Source: Adineta ricciae (taxonomy: Eukaryota > Rotifera > Eurotatoria > Adinetida > Adinetidae). Taken from it: DNA of 64,000 bases. Of this stretch, positions 12,116 through 21,934 are shown in pieces (position 1 is the stretch's first letter; the number at the start of each line of letters is the position of its first letter). The position numbers and the translations under genes were made by a program. The stretch covers positions 9,195-73,194 of the forward strand of contig CAJNOJ010000238.1 in the NCBI GenBank assembly GCA_905250025.1, given 5' to 3'. The notes beneath the pieces were generated by a model, which saw only the letters and a list, made by a program, of their open reading frames with translations, had not been told where the DNA came from and made no database searches.

Positions 12116-12943
12116 TAGGGGTAGCACTTTATCTTTACTTTACTGAGTAAAGTAAAATCAGTTACTTTACTTTATCCAGGAAAGTAAAGTAGGTTGGGTA
12201 TACTTTACCTAATAAAGTAAAGTAAAATATTGCTGAGAATTGTGAGTTTTATCTATTCTCTTTCTCGTAAAGAAGAGTCTTAGAAACATAAATTGTTTGC
12301 TTGTATGTCCGCAGGGTCAAAAAAAACATCGAAAAATCGATTTTTCCAAAAAGACATTGCCAGAGGTATTTCGATGCGAAGACTTCGAATCTGATGTTAG
12401 TTTCTCGAAATTTTTTATAAAGAAATTTTTTTCAGGCAAAGAACCGTTTTTTTAAATTCTTATACGAACGAACGGAGAGTAATAAAAGCTGAGGAACTGG
12501 AATTCAAGGTTAGTTCTTCTATAGTGCATAAACAAAAATCTTGGTAGCATTGTAGAACAATATATCTACGAGAAAGAGCTGAGCGAGTCCACAGGCGAGC
12601 GTTACTTGTCTGATTGTATTTTATTTTTTTTGGTAAAGTATGTCAACTTTACTTTACTTTTTCAAAGTAAAATAACTACCACTACACTACCCTCCAACAC
12701 ATCGTGTTCGAATCTAACCAACACCGCAACCTTTCAAACTATATTTTTTTTCTTTTCTCTATGAGACATAAGTTATGCGTCTCTTTTTCTCTCCTGCCAG
12801 CTTTATAACCAGTGTGTCCGTTGTTTGTCTCTTCTCTCTCTCCTTTCGTTCTGTGCTTTCTTTCCTTCCTGTAAACTGATTGTTTAATTACGAATAAAGC
12901 GTTGACTCCAAAAAAGTAAAATAAAGTTAAAGTGCCACCCCTA
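12116..12943. mobile_element. non-autonomous hAT-like MITE, 828 bp
   Basis: The ends form imperfect terminal inverted repeats (TAGGGGTAGCACTTTATC at left, TAGGGGTGGCACTTTAAC read inward from right; 25 of the first 28 bases match). They are flanked by a perfect 8-bp direct repeat gacctcat at 12108-12115 and 12944-12951. An 8-bp target duplication and a TAGGGGTG-type end are hallmarks of the hAT superfamily. Subterminal blocks rich in aaagtaaagta lie at both ends (12130-12235, 12635-12672). No transposase ORF is inside, so it would need a transposase supplied from elsewhere. Confidence 0.8.
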
Positions 12944-12951
12944 GACCTCAT

Positions 12952-13159
12952 TAAACAACTTATCATGTCTCGAATTGATCTATTCGTAGTTACTCCGAAC
13001 TTCGCATTTGAGTGAGTATTTCATGTGCATATCTAAACTAGAAGTATATACGTTAAGAGTATAATTAGCTCTCGTTTATTTACACAAAGTTTTGTGTTTG
13101 TTATTTAACGAAAGAAGACAATGACTTTTTATGTATAATGAACTTTACGATAAAATATA
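12952..13159. other. short intergenic spacer
   Basis: 3' flank of the ART-TPR gene. No gene seen. Confidence 0.5.
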
Positions 13160-16100
13160 TTAATTTTGTAGTTCTAAGTATTTATTATAGTAAAACGAAG
13201 CCATTTCTCGATCTTTTAATTTGACGTAAACTTGGCAGAAGTTTAGGTAAGTAACATGAAGACTCGCTTGATTGGTTGGTAATTGTATATCTAAGGCTTT
13301 TTGGAAATATATCAATGCATTCGGATAATCTTCTTTATCATGATAGATCATCCCGATATTATCGTAAGTAATTCCCAAGTCAGGATGATTGGACGGTAAT
13401 GATTGAAGTCGAATTTGAATGCATTTGTCATAGTTTTTCAGAGCTTTAGCATAATTATCTTTCTTGTGGTAAATCAATCCAATATTATTATAAGATGAGC
13501 CTAGTTCTGGATGATTTAACGGTAAGTGCAATCGTTTGATATGAAGCGATCTTCTATGATATTTTAAAGCTTGAGTATAGTTCTTTTGTTGGTAATGAAC
13601 TAATCCCATATTATTGTAAATTGAAGCGAAGGCAAGATCTTTCTTCGGTAACGATTTCAAGCGTACTTGAAGTCCTTTTTGAAAGTATCGTAACGCGATG
13701 ACATATTGTTCTAATTTACAATAACTATTTCCAATATTATTATAAGTAACCGCAAAAATCGGATGATTTTTGTCAAGAGAAATAAGTTCGATTGTCAATG
13801 CTTTTTGAAAATATTCCAACGCTGTAGAATGATCTCCTTTCTTTGCATAAACACATCCAATGTTATCGAACATAATAGCCAGATCAGGATGACTCAATGG
13901 TAATGTTTTTTGTTGTATATCAACAGCTTTTTGGTAATTATCTAAAGCATTATCATAACATCCAACTTCGCTGTATAATTCTCCCATATTATTTAACGTT
14001 GTTGCTAATTTTGGATCGGTCGGAGTGAGATATTGTTGTTGATTGTGTAGAGCCATTTTATAATTATCTAACGCATTTTGATAACTTCCTTTTTGAAAAT
14101 AAATTTGACCAATATTGTTATATGTTATAGAAATATCAGGATGGTTCGCGGGTAAATTTCTTAATCGAATATTTAAAGCTTTTTGCAAATTCTTCAAAGC
14201 TATTTCAAACTTCTTTTGTTTGAATTGTAGACATCCAATGTTTCCATATGCTGCAGCAAGATCATTTTCCGTACTTTCAGGAAAGTTTCTATATATGAAG
14301 AGCGTATGCTGGTAATACTTCAAGGCAATGTTGTATTGACCTTTGTCATCGAAGAGATGTCCCATATTGTTGTATGTTGAAGAAAGACAATCGAAATCAT
14401 TCATAATTATTTGATATTTCAATTGAAACTTCAGAGATTTCTTATAGAATTTGAGAGCTCGATCATAATCTCCCTTCTCGCTATACAATGCACCGAGACA
14501 ATTGAAAATTCTACCTTTGTCAAGTGGATTCAAATATGCCTGACGAAGGATAATACGAAAATATTTTTCTGCTCGAGTAAAATCAGCCATTTTGTATAAA
14601 AATATTCCAAATGTGAGAATGTCCGTTCTTTGTCCAATAACATTTTTAAAATGCTCGATTAAGTCATTCAATTGTTTATTTTCAGTACTCAAGATTAATT
14701 TAATAACCCATATCTCTTCACTTAAATCTTNTCTACCTTTGTCAAGTGGATTCAAATATGCCTGACGAAGGATAATACGAAAATATTTTTCTGCTCGAGT
14801 AAAATCAGCCATTTTGTATAAAAATATTCCAAATGTGAGAATGTCCGTTCTTTGTCCAATAACATTTTTAAAATGCTCGATTAAGTCATTCAATTGTTTA
14901 TTTTCAGTACTCAAGATTAATTTAATAACCCATATCTCTTCACTTAAATCTTCGACACTTTCAATTTGAAAAATATTCCCCATAGAAAATAGAACTTCAT
15001 TTTCGGTCTTCAAATGACTGACCTTTGCAATGTTACCATACGGCTTAGCAACAATTGTCGAATCAATCTCGATTTCAAATAGTACTGATTCTATCAGAGG
15101 ACGTCCAGATCCATCACCTGCAAATGAAAGTGCAAGTACGCTTGAAGTTGTCGCCGAAAAAAATGAGTTTATTGAAATAAATCCACCAACATTATTCTTC
15201 AAGTGTTTAAATTCATCGAGAAATATTCCTTGACCACGATAAACACGAAAGATTTTCTTGGTCGTTAACATCGATTCTTTATGTAATACACTTAATTGAT
15301 TGTAAATATCGTTTATGATCAAACGTAGTTTGAAAATGGCGTCAATATCTTGCAATCGAAGCGCTTGGTTTAACACTCGATATAGAAAAGAGTCACGCGT
15401 ATACCAATCGATAGCATCTGATGCCTGATAGGTTTTCTCAAATTCATCGATCTTTTGTAATTGTAATGTATTGTTATAGTAATGTGATTTACATTCATTG
15501 ACAACCTCTTTAATGGCACTTTTTCTTGTTGGTAAACGTAATAAGATTTCTAAAAGTAATTGAAACCAGAGAAATTTTGCTTGTTCTTTATTTAAATCTT
15601 TGACTGACTTTTCTTTGTCAGTTAAACTAAATATACTTAAGGATGGACCGGGAGTCAATGATGCAGTTAAGTCTTCGATTAATTTATCGATAAGATTGGC
15701 TTTATTGCTGAAGATTCCACGGAATTTGTCAGTAGTATGAGAGTTTATCCAGGCAATCCGTGTCTTTTTGTGAATATAATAAGTGTAAATAAATCGAATT
15801 CGTTCTTGTTCGTATAACAGAGGAAAGAGATTTTTGCCAGACGAACCACAAATAATAAAATAGATCGTTTTTGTTTCGATTGTCGAAAGATAATTGAAAC
15901 AGGTTTTAAAATTATTAAACTCTACTGTATCCTTTTTCACAGTATCCAATCGCATTTGATGATCTACTGCTAAAACATCTTTGGAATATTCTTCATTCAT
16001 GTCGCTATGATTTGTGTAAAGCCATACGATAACGAAATTATTTTCCTGATTTCGTACAACTTTCTCTCGTGAGACTGAAAGCTTCGTTGAGAAAGTGTTT

Positions 16101-16330
16101 TTCGACGATGTAAAATTCGACCGTGTCAACAAATGTTTCCTTTTATATCGGTGAAGCATTGTCGACTGCGAATAATGACTTTCACGTATCAAATCGGCCA
16201 TTTCAACAAGCTTTTGACTAATTGAACGACATAATATTGACTTGGACAAGTGTTTTTCAACAATTCGATTGGAATATTTTCCGGCATTAAATGACTTTTT
16301 ATGAGAATAATTTTGTTGAATTTTGACCAT
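13160..16330 (-). CDS. receiver/TIR-like + ADP-ribosyltransferase + TPR protein (gene 1; contains assembly duplication)
   Basis: The ORF reads 1,056 residues, but 74 codons (14732-14952 plus the N at 14731) are an assembly duplication, so the true protein is about 982 aa. A basic N-terminus is followed by an alpha/beta domain (FVIVWLYTN..., IYFIICGSSGKNLFPLL) resembling receiver or TIR folds. The ART has the full R-S-E set: Arg in VYRGQG, SATTSS on the second strand, and E-x-E in TENEVLFSMG, the form linked to arginine-specific mono-ADP-ribosylation. About eleven TPRs of 42 residues (YNNIGxxYxxKGxYxxAL...NHPDL) of kinesin-light-chain type follow. Substrate and TPR partners are unknown. It is head-to-head with a second ART-TPR gene. 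The duplication happens to keep frame (222 nt). Confidence 0.85.
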   Translation of the reverse strand: MVKIQQNYSHKKSFNAGKYSNRIVEKHLSKSILCRSISQKLVEMADLIRESHYSQSTMLHRYKRKHLLTRSNFTSSKNTFSTKLSVSREKVVRNQENNFVIVWLYTNHSDMNEEYSKDVLAVDHQMRLDTVKKDTVEFNNFKTCFNYLSTIETKTIYFIICGSSGKNLFPLLYEQERIRFIYTYYIHKKTRIAWINSHTTDKFRGIFSNKANLIDKLIEDLTASLTPGPSLSIFSLTDKEKSVKDLNKEQAKFLWFQLLLEILLRLPTRKSAIKEVVNECKSHYYNNTLQLQKIDEFEKTYQASDAIDWYTRDSFLYRVLNQALRLQDIDAIFKLRLIINDIYNQLSVLHKESMLTTKKIFRVYRGQGIFLDEFKHLKNNVGGFISINSFFSATTSSVLALSFAGDGSGRPLIESVLFEIEIDSTIVAKPYGNIAKVSHLKTENEVLFSMGNIFQIESVEDLSEEIWVIKLILSTENKQLNDLIEHFKNVIGQRTDILTFGIFLYKMADFTRAEKYFRIILRQAYLNPLDKGRXDLSEEIWVIKLILSTENKQLNDLIEHFKNVIGQRTDILTFGIFLYKMADFTRAEKYFRIILRQAYLNPLDKGRIFNCLGALYSEKGDYDRALKFYKKSLKFQLKYQIIMNDFDCLSSTYNNMGHLFDDKGQYNIALKYYQHTLFIYRNFPESTENDLAAAYGNIGCLQFKQKKFEIALKNLQKALNIRLRNLPANHPDISITYNNIGQIYFQKGSYQNALDNYKMALHNQQQYLTPTDPKLATTLNNMGELYSEVGCYDNALDNYQKAVDIQQKTLPLSHPDLAIMFDNIGCVYAKKGDHSTALEYFQKALTIELISLDKNHPIFAVTYNNIGNSYCKLEQYVIALRYFQKGLQVRLKSLPKKDLAFASIYNNMGLVHYQQKNYTQALKYHRRSLHIKRLHLPLNHPELGSSYNNIGLIYHKKDNYAKALKNYDKCIQIRLQSLPSNHPDLGITYDNIGMIYHDKEDYPNALIYFQKALDIQLPTNQASLHVTYLNFCQVYVKLKDREMASFYYNKYLELQN
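13300..14440 (-). repeat. 126-bp coding repeat (TPR array)
   Basis: The TPR-coding part of the gene repeats with a period of 126 bp (42 codons), most visibly at the recurring YNNIG/YDNIG and NHPDL codons. Copies are well diverged, so this is an old protein repeat and not recent slippage. Confidence 0.8.
14510..14952. other. assembly join: 221-bp exact repeat around single N
   Basis: Bases 14510-14730 are repeated without change at 14732-14952, separated by one N at 14731. Identical ends around a one-base gap mark two contigs that overlap but were abutted rather than merged. Confidence 0.95.
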
Positions 16331-16663
16331 TTTTTATGCTTTCATTAATGAAACTGTTTCTATATTTCGAGTGCGTGTTTAGAGACAGTTGAATTTAATG
16401 AATTCTCGATTCATATTCGAAAAAGCATAGGACTTAGTTGGNATTGAACGACATAATATTGACTTGGACAAGTGTTTTTCAACAATTCGATTGGAATATT
16501 TTCCGGCATTAAATGACTTTTTATGAGAATAATTTTGTTGAATTTTGACCATTTTTTATGCTTTCATTAATGAAACTGTTTCTATATTTCGAGTGCGTGT
16601 TTAGAGACAGTTGAATTTAATGAATTCTCGATTCATATTCGAAAAAGCATAGGACTTAGTTGG
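16221..16663. other. assembly join: second 221-bp exact repeat around single N
   Basis: Bases 16221-16441 recur unchanged at 16443-16663 around the N at 16442. The repeat length equals that at 14731, as expected of graph-assembler contig ends. The repeated part includes the first ~37 codons of the minus-strand ART-TPR gene and its upstream flank. Confidence 0.95.
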
Positions 16664-17201
16664 AATTCTCCAAGTATTCTTTTCCGTCGTTGCGTTCTTA
16701 CTTACAAACATAAAAAAAGACGTCTTTTGTAGTGCAAAAATATAACTATTTGTCTTGTTCTACAAAGAAAAGAAGCAAAAAACAGAACATAAAAACGTTA
16801 TAGCATGTAGTTGTACTCTACTCGACCAAAGCTTGAAAAATCGTGTCGGGAGAACGTTAAAATCATCGAGAGTAATTCGACCGTCATCTAAGCCGATAGC
16901 ATTTCGAATTTGGTCTCATTGGAAACAATCATTAGCAAGGTCTCTTTGAACTATACGATGATGTGTACATCACTTCGATTTTATTCAATAAATTAGGTTG
17001 TGAGTAATGCACGGCGCTCTTTTTCCAACATACACGTGTGTTCTTTTTCTTTCTGTTCGATAAATTCTGTTGCCTATGATTAGAAACGATCAGCGGTCAC
17101 ACAGAGAGACTTCGAAAATGCGCTACAACCAATTGGTTTAACGTCTGAAGAAGCTTCGAACACGTGATATCGTCGTTTTTTTTGCCAGTTTTTCTAGAGA
17201 G
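16331..17201. other. divergent intergenic region between two ART-TPR genes
   Basis: Contains the second half of the duplicated contig end and about 540 bp of unique sequence that should hold the back-to-back promoters. An ORF of 64 codons (16755-16949) also appears in the homologous copy (21489-21683), but both are haplotype copies, so conservation says little. A (T)n run lies just before the plus-strand ATG. Confidence 0.5.
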
Positions 17202-19252
17202 ATGGCTGCAGAAGAGGAGACACGAAAACGTATGGTCGATCAGGTGATTCTATGTTATTTTGATGTCAATACAAGAGATATGGAGACAAATGTGCAACGA
17301 ATACGCGAAGAACTTCGATCAAATATTCATACTTTTCATCAGTTTAACGATTGGGATGCCTGTATCGATTTTCTAACAGATGCAAACGAAGCCGATATTG
17401 TTTGTTTATACACGAAAGATGAATATTTGAGTGATGATCTTCTATCAGTACTCAATTCAATTTATCAACTCAAATCGATCTATACACTGAATTATGGTAT
17501 TTCAAGCCGTTACACTAACCATCGTAAAGTGATGCCGATTCAGTACGATATAGTGTACAGCAATCGGTTCACATTAAACAAAATCTCCGACAAAAAGCCA
17601 ACCAAATGATCAGCTTTCAAACTTTTCGTTCGAGCGATGATCGTGCGGAAGACATATCTAAATTAAATCGTCTTGATGCATCTTTTATGTATTCCCAATT
17701 GATTAAAGAGATGCTTATTGATACTGAACTAGATTACGACGATGATTATATAGAAATGTTTATCGAAGCATGTCGTACGGAAAACAGTGTTAATGCAACT
17801 CAATTGGCAAATATAACACGATTCAAAAATACTTACAAAGAACATTCAGCACTTTGGTGGTACACAAAAGAGTCATTTCTTTATTCAGCTGTGAATAAAG
17901 CCTTGCGAACGCAAGATGTAACTATGATATTTATGATGGGATTTTTCATTCGTGATCTTCATCAAGGCTTAGTTGAATTACAAAAAATCAATAAAGAAAG
18001 TCAGTCGTTCTCAACAGTCTATCGTGGTCAAAGCCTGACAGTTCATGATTTGCAACGCCTACAACATCATGTTGGTGGTCTTCTTTCTTTTAATAACTTT
18101 CTTTCTACTAGTTTAGACTACAATGTATGTCTTGCATTTGCTCAGAGTGCACGAGATGATCCATTACACATTGGTGTCCTTTTTCGAATTCAACTACATT
18201 CGATTATTGCAGAAAAGCACGGTTCTACATCACCATTTGCTCCTTTGAAAGATGTTAGCTATTATCCACATGAAGATGAAATACTTTTTTCAATGCATAC
18301 AGTTTTTCGAATTAAGAATGCAGTTGAAATCGAAGAAAATCTTTGGCTACTCGATCTAGATCTTACCAATGACCAAGATGAACAACTCAATGTTCTTCTC
18401 GACCAATTACGTTCCGAGATCTACGTAGCAGAGGTATTTAATGTCGACAAAGTCGGAAAACTATCTTTGTTGATGGGCGATTACGATGGAGCGCTAGATG
18501 TTTATAATACCTTGCTCAATATGTGTCCTGATAATTTAGTTCTTAGTTCGTATGTTCATCATCATCTCGGTTTAGTCTATCAACAAATGCACCGATTGGA
18601 CGAAGCGATTCATCATTACTTAAAAGCGGTTGACATTCGTCGCTCATTTAGGAACGACGAAAATAATGATCGCTATTCAATGGCGACTTATGCAAATCTT
18701 ACTGATATCTACAAGGAGAAAGGTGACTTGGGTCAAGCTCGAGCAAACTGTGAACGTGCACTGGTGTTATTCGCGCAAAAGAAAAATCCTGAAGAATCAG
18801 ATCCAATTATGTATTGTTACCATTTGTCCAATTTGGCACTTGTTCAACATGCGGAAAATAATGTGGATGACGCTTTGAAAAACTATAAAAAAGTCATCGA
18901 ACTACGTCTGAAACATCTACCTTCAAATCATCCTGACCTATGCGTAGCTTATAGTAATTTAGCAGTAGTTTGTGGATCGAAGAAAGATTATTCTTTAGCT
19001 GTCGAGCATCTTCAACAAGCATTAGAAGTCGCTGAACGATCGCTGCCAGATAAACATGATACATTAGCTGTAATCCATTACAATATCGGTGTAATGAATG
19101 AGAATTGGAAGAAATACGATGAAGCTTTGAAACATTTACAGAAAGCTGTGGAAATTGCACGAGCCTTACCTTCATTTGACAGCGAGAAACTCGCGAGCTG
19201 GATCCAATCCATGGATGAAGTACGCGAAAATTTGACTAGTTTTCACGAGTAG
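17202..19252 (+). pseudogene. receiver/TIR-like + ART + TPR protein, copy A, frameshifted
   Basis: This matches copy B (21935-23983) along its whole length but has two extra bases near 17549-17552 (gatatagtg against gatagtg). The frame breaks after about 116 codons and resumes at 17606 in another frame, which runs to the end. The ART residues (YRGQSL; FLSTSL; HEDEILFS) and the TPRs are otherwise intact. Either this is a broken allele or the two bases are an assembly error. The start ATGGCTGCAGAAGAG is the same in both copies. See copy B for domain content. Confidence 0.75.
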
Positions 19253-19429
19253 TATTCTACTGAACCAGCTGTCGTTCTTTTGCTATGCATAGTAGTCCTT
19301 TCAATATCTAGAAAATTCTAATGTATTAGCAGTGTCAACAGGAAAAATGTGTACGACAGTTGTAGTTTTGTGTCAATTTATTCTATTTGTCAAAGAAACA
19401 ATGAACTTTCATGTTTCGAACTCAGTTAG

Positions 19430-20075
19430 CTATTTACGACTTTCGAATTTGACGCTCTTCAATGCGTTAAATGTTCGATGGATGAAAATACAAGCCATTT
19501 TCAGTTCGAGCAAGGCAAATCGCATGCCAATACAAGTGGGTGTCGATTTCGTTCTGCGGCTTTTATTGTTCTTGTTCTGGATGTGTCGCTCGTATATAAG
19601 TGCAAAAGGATAGAACAATGAAGACCATTTCCGTAACATCAATTAGAAAAATCGAAACATTTCCTAAGATTTCTTCGTGGATCATTCTTCCGCTTGGGTC
19701 GAGTCGTACCGGCGTTGGCAGATTTTCATCATCATTCTAACACATGAACTACAACAAAACTACGTTTCCTCGTGGCCTTGACTAACTACGATGTTTTCAT
19801 CACCACTTGCTTCTTATTGATGGAACTGAAGAACTAAGTGCGCACTCGTCGTAAATAAGTGTTATTTTCATTTCGTTGTACATCCGTATCAGATGAAAAC
19901 GAACAGCGAAGTTGTAGATAAATCAAATTAATGATCAACTACTTTTCAAATTTCTGTACTTACGCATCGTAGCCATACTCATATGTCCATGATTCTAGCT
20001 GGCGATAATAATTCGATGCTCGCCGACGTGTGCGTAGACTACTGAGTAAAAATGTCACGAATAGTCTGCGAAGTG
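19430..20075 (-). pseudogene. cytochrome P450 relic, copy A
   Basis: On the minus strand, the haem-loop region survives as TCIGMRFALLELKMACIFI (about 19470-19540), preceded by an I-helix remnant (EEILGNVSIFLI) around 19640-19700. The N-terminal exon survives near 19955-20060 as SWTYEYGYDA followed by a good donor (GTAAGT). The PGP hinge part is missing through a ~110-bp deletion, and most of the middle of the enzyme is gone. CIGxRFA is the P450 Cys-ligand loop; without the rest no enzyme can be made. Confidence 0.7.
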
Positions 20076-20729
20076 TGAAAGTATTCGTTTTTCGTCATGA
20101 TTATTATTGTATGATTGCGTTTGTATCGAAATAAGAAATCAACCTATACAGATGGGAGAAGAAAATGATCGTAGCACTCGGATTTCTTTATCGAATATGG
20201 CGTTCGAACGTCCTCTCATTAACATTGCTAGACTTAAGAAAATGTCGATTACAAGCACGTTTAACTAATACCAACGTTACTGAAATAAAACGTATTGTAT
20301 GCTTAGGTGGAATTATTCTTGGGATACAGTATAGAAACTTGAAGAATCGATAGAGCGAATTGTGAGAGAGTAGATAGACTCTAAACAGACGCAATTCAAT
20401 CGTAAATGAATAACAGGTACAGATAAAATAATGTGAATCCCACCTGTAAAGCTACACACGTCTTTCTTTTCATCGAAGATGTGAAGCAATGCATTTATTG
20501 CAAAAGGATTATTTCAACAATCGTTGTTATAGTCGTTGTCTGCAGTTCGATACGTAGTGACTCATCGGAGGGCGCAATTCACTTTTGTGAAATTACGTTT
20601 TATCAACTACGCTCGTTCGTTTGTACAGGCTGAAGCGACGAAAGAGAAATCGCATTTTTTGCTCTTTCGAACACATTTTTTCAATCGACGACATTTTGAA
20701 ATTCGCTTTTTCAAAGTTAATATCCAACG

Positions 20730-21176
20730 ATGGGGGTCAGTAATATACACAAATTCATTCATGTCGATTCCTTTTTGTTACTTCTAGTGCGGTGCATCGA
20801 AATCGAAAGAAAATGACGTTTTTTATGATATTTGCGCGTGTGGTGATGTCGAAAAAGTGCATAGCTTATTGCCAACAATGACTTCTCAAAAATTGAATCA
20901 TCAACAAAAAGATGGCAATACTCCTCTCCATGCGGCTTGTATAAACAATCACAACGACATAGTTATTCTATTACTGAACAAGGAAGACATTTGCGCGAGA
21001 CGTCTACGTAACAAAGAAGGTAAAACTGCGTATGACTATACAAAATCCAGTGAAATTCGACGATTATTTTGCCGTCCGGAAGCTGCAACAATCGCACGTT
21101 TGCAGGATGATCAACCAACATCATCTCTCCAACCCGTTCTCGCAACCAATATGGATTCAAACGAGACAATTCCTGA
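20730..21176 (+). CDS. ankyrin-ART protein, copy A (cut off by assembly gap)
   Basis: The first two codons (ATGGGG, 20730-20735), a 52-nt intron (20736-20787) and the first ~130 codons of exon 2 match copy B. The sequence stops at the N at 21177. What follows is the start of copy B, not the rest of this gene, so the 134-codon ORF through the N is chimeric. Read as the other haplotype of the intact gene at 25686-26874. The MGCGASKSKE N-terminus is the same in both. Confidence 0.7.
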
Positions 21177-21177
21177 N
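21177..21177. other. assembly join between the two haplotype copies
   Basis: A single N joins the end of copy A (in the ankyrin-ART exon, after ...gacaattcctga) to the start of copy B (attgaacgac...), which is homologous to 16443. There is no overlap at this join, unlike the two upstream ones. Confidence 0.9.
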
Positions 21178-21934
21178 ATTGAACGACATAATATTGACTT
21201 GGACAAGTGTTTTTCAACAATTCGATTGGAATATTTTCCGGCATTAAATGACTTTTTATGAGAATAATTTTGTTGAATTTTGACCATTTTTTATGCTTAC
21301 ATCAATGAAACTGTTTCTATATTTCGAGTGCGTGTTTAGAGACAGTTGAATTTAATGAATTCTCGATTTATATTCGAAAAAGCATAGGACTTAGTTGGAA
21401 TTCTCCAAGTATTCTTTTCCGTCGTTGCGTTCTTACTTACAACCATAAAAAAGACGTCTTTTGCAGTGCAAAAATATAACTATTTGTCTTGTTCTACAAA
21501 GAAAAGAAGCAAAAAACAGAACATAAAAACGTTACAGCATGTAGTTGTACTCCACTCGGCAAAAGCTTGAAAAATCGTGTCTGGAGAACGTTAAAATCAT
21601 CGAAAGTAATTCGACCGTCATCTAAGGCGATAGCATTTCGAATTTGGTCTCATTGGAAGCAATCATTAGCAAGGTCTCTTTGAACTATACGATGATGTGT
21701 ACATCAGTTCGATTTTATTCAATACAATAGGTTGTGAGTAATGCACGGCGCTTTTTTTCCAACATACAGGTGTGTTATTTTTCTTTCTGTTCGATAAACT
21801 CCATTGCCTATCATTAGAAACTATCAGCAGTCGCACAGAAAGACTTCGAAAATGCGCGACAACCAATTGGTTTAACGTCTGACGAAGTTTCGAACAAGTG
21901 ATATCGTCGTTTTTTTGTTAATTTTTCTAGAGAG
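21178..21934. other. 5' flank of ART-TPR copy B, with start of gene 1 on minus strand
   Basis: Homologous to 16443-17201, with substitutions and small indels. It begins with the first ~27 codons of the minus-strand ART-TPR gene 1 (ATG at about 21287), truncated by the join. The remainder is the shared upstream region. No other gene seen. Confidence 0.6.

Noticed and set aside
12705..12713. GTTCGAATC, a match to a tRNA/SINE B box inside the MITE
   Set aside because: No A box at the right distance upstream and no tRNA fold could be drawn; the TIR/TSD evidence explains the element.
16755..16949. 64-codon ORF also present at 21489-21683
   Set aside because: The two are haplotype copies, so conservation is uninformative; composition is not protein-like.
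20536..20787. 83-codon ORF before the ankyrin-ART gene (also 25492-25743)
   Set aside because: It ends exactly at the intron acceptor and has no protein-like pattern; the MGC exon-intron model explains the region better.
20857..21261. 134-codon ORF with ankyrin start and unrelated end
   Set aside because: It crosses the N at 21177 and is an assembly chimera.
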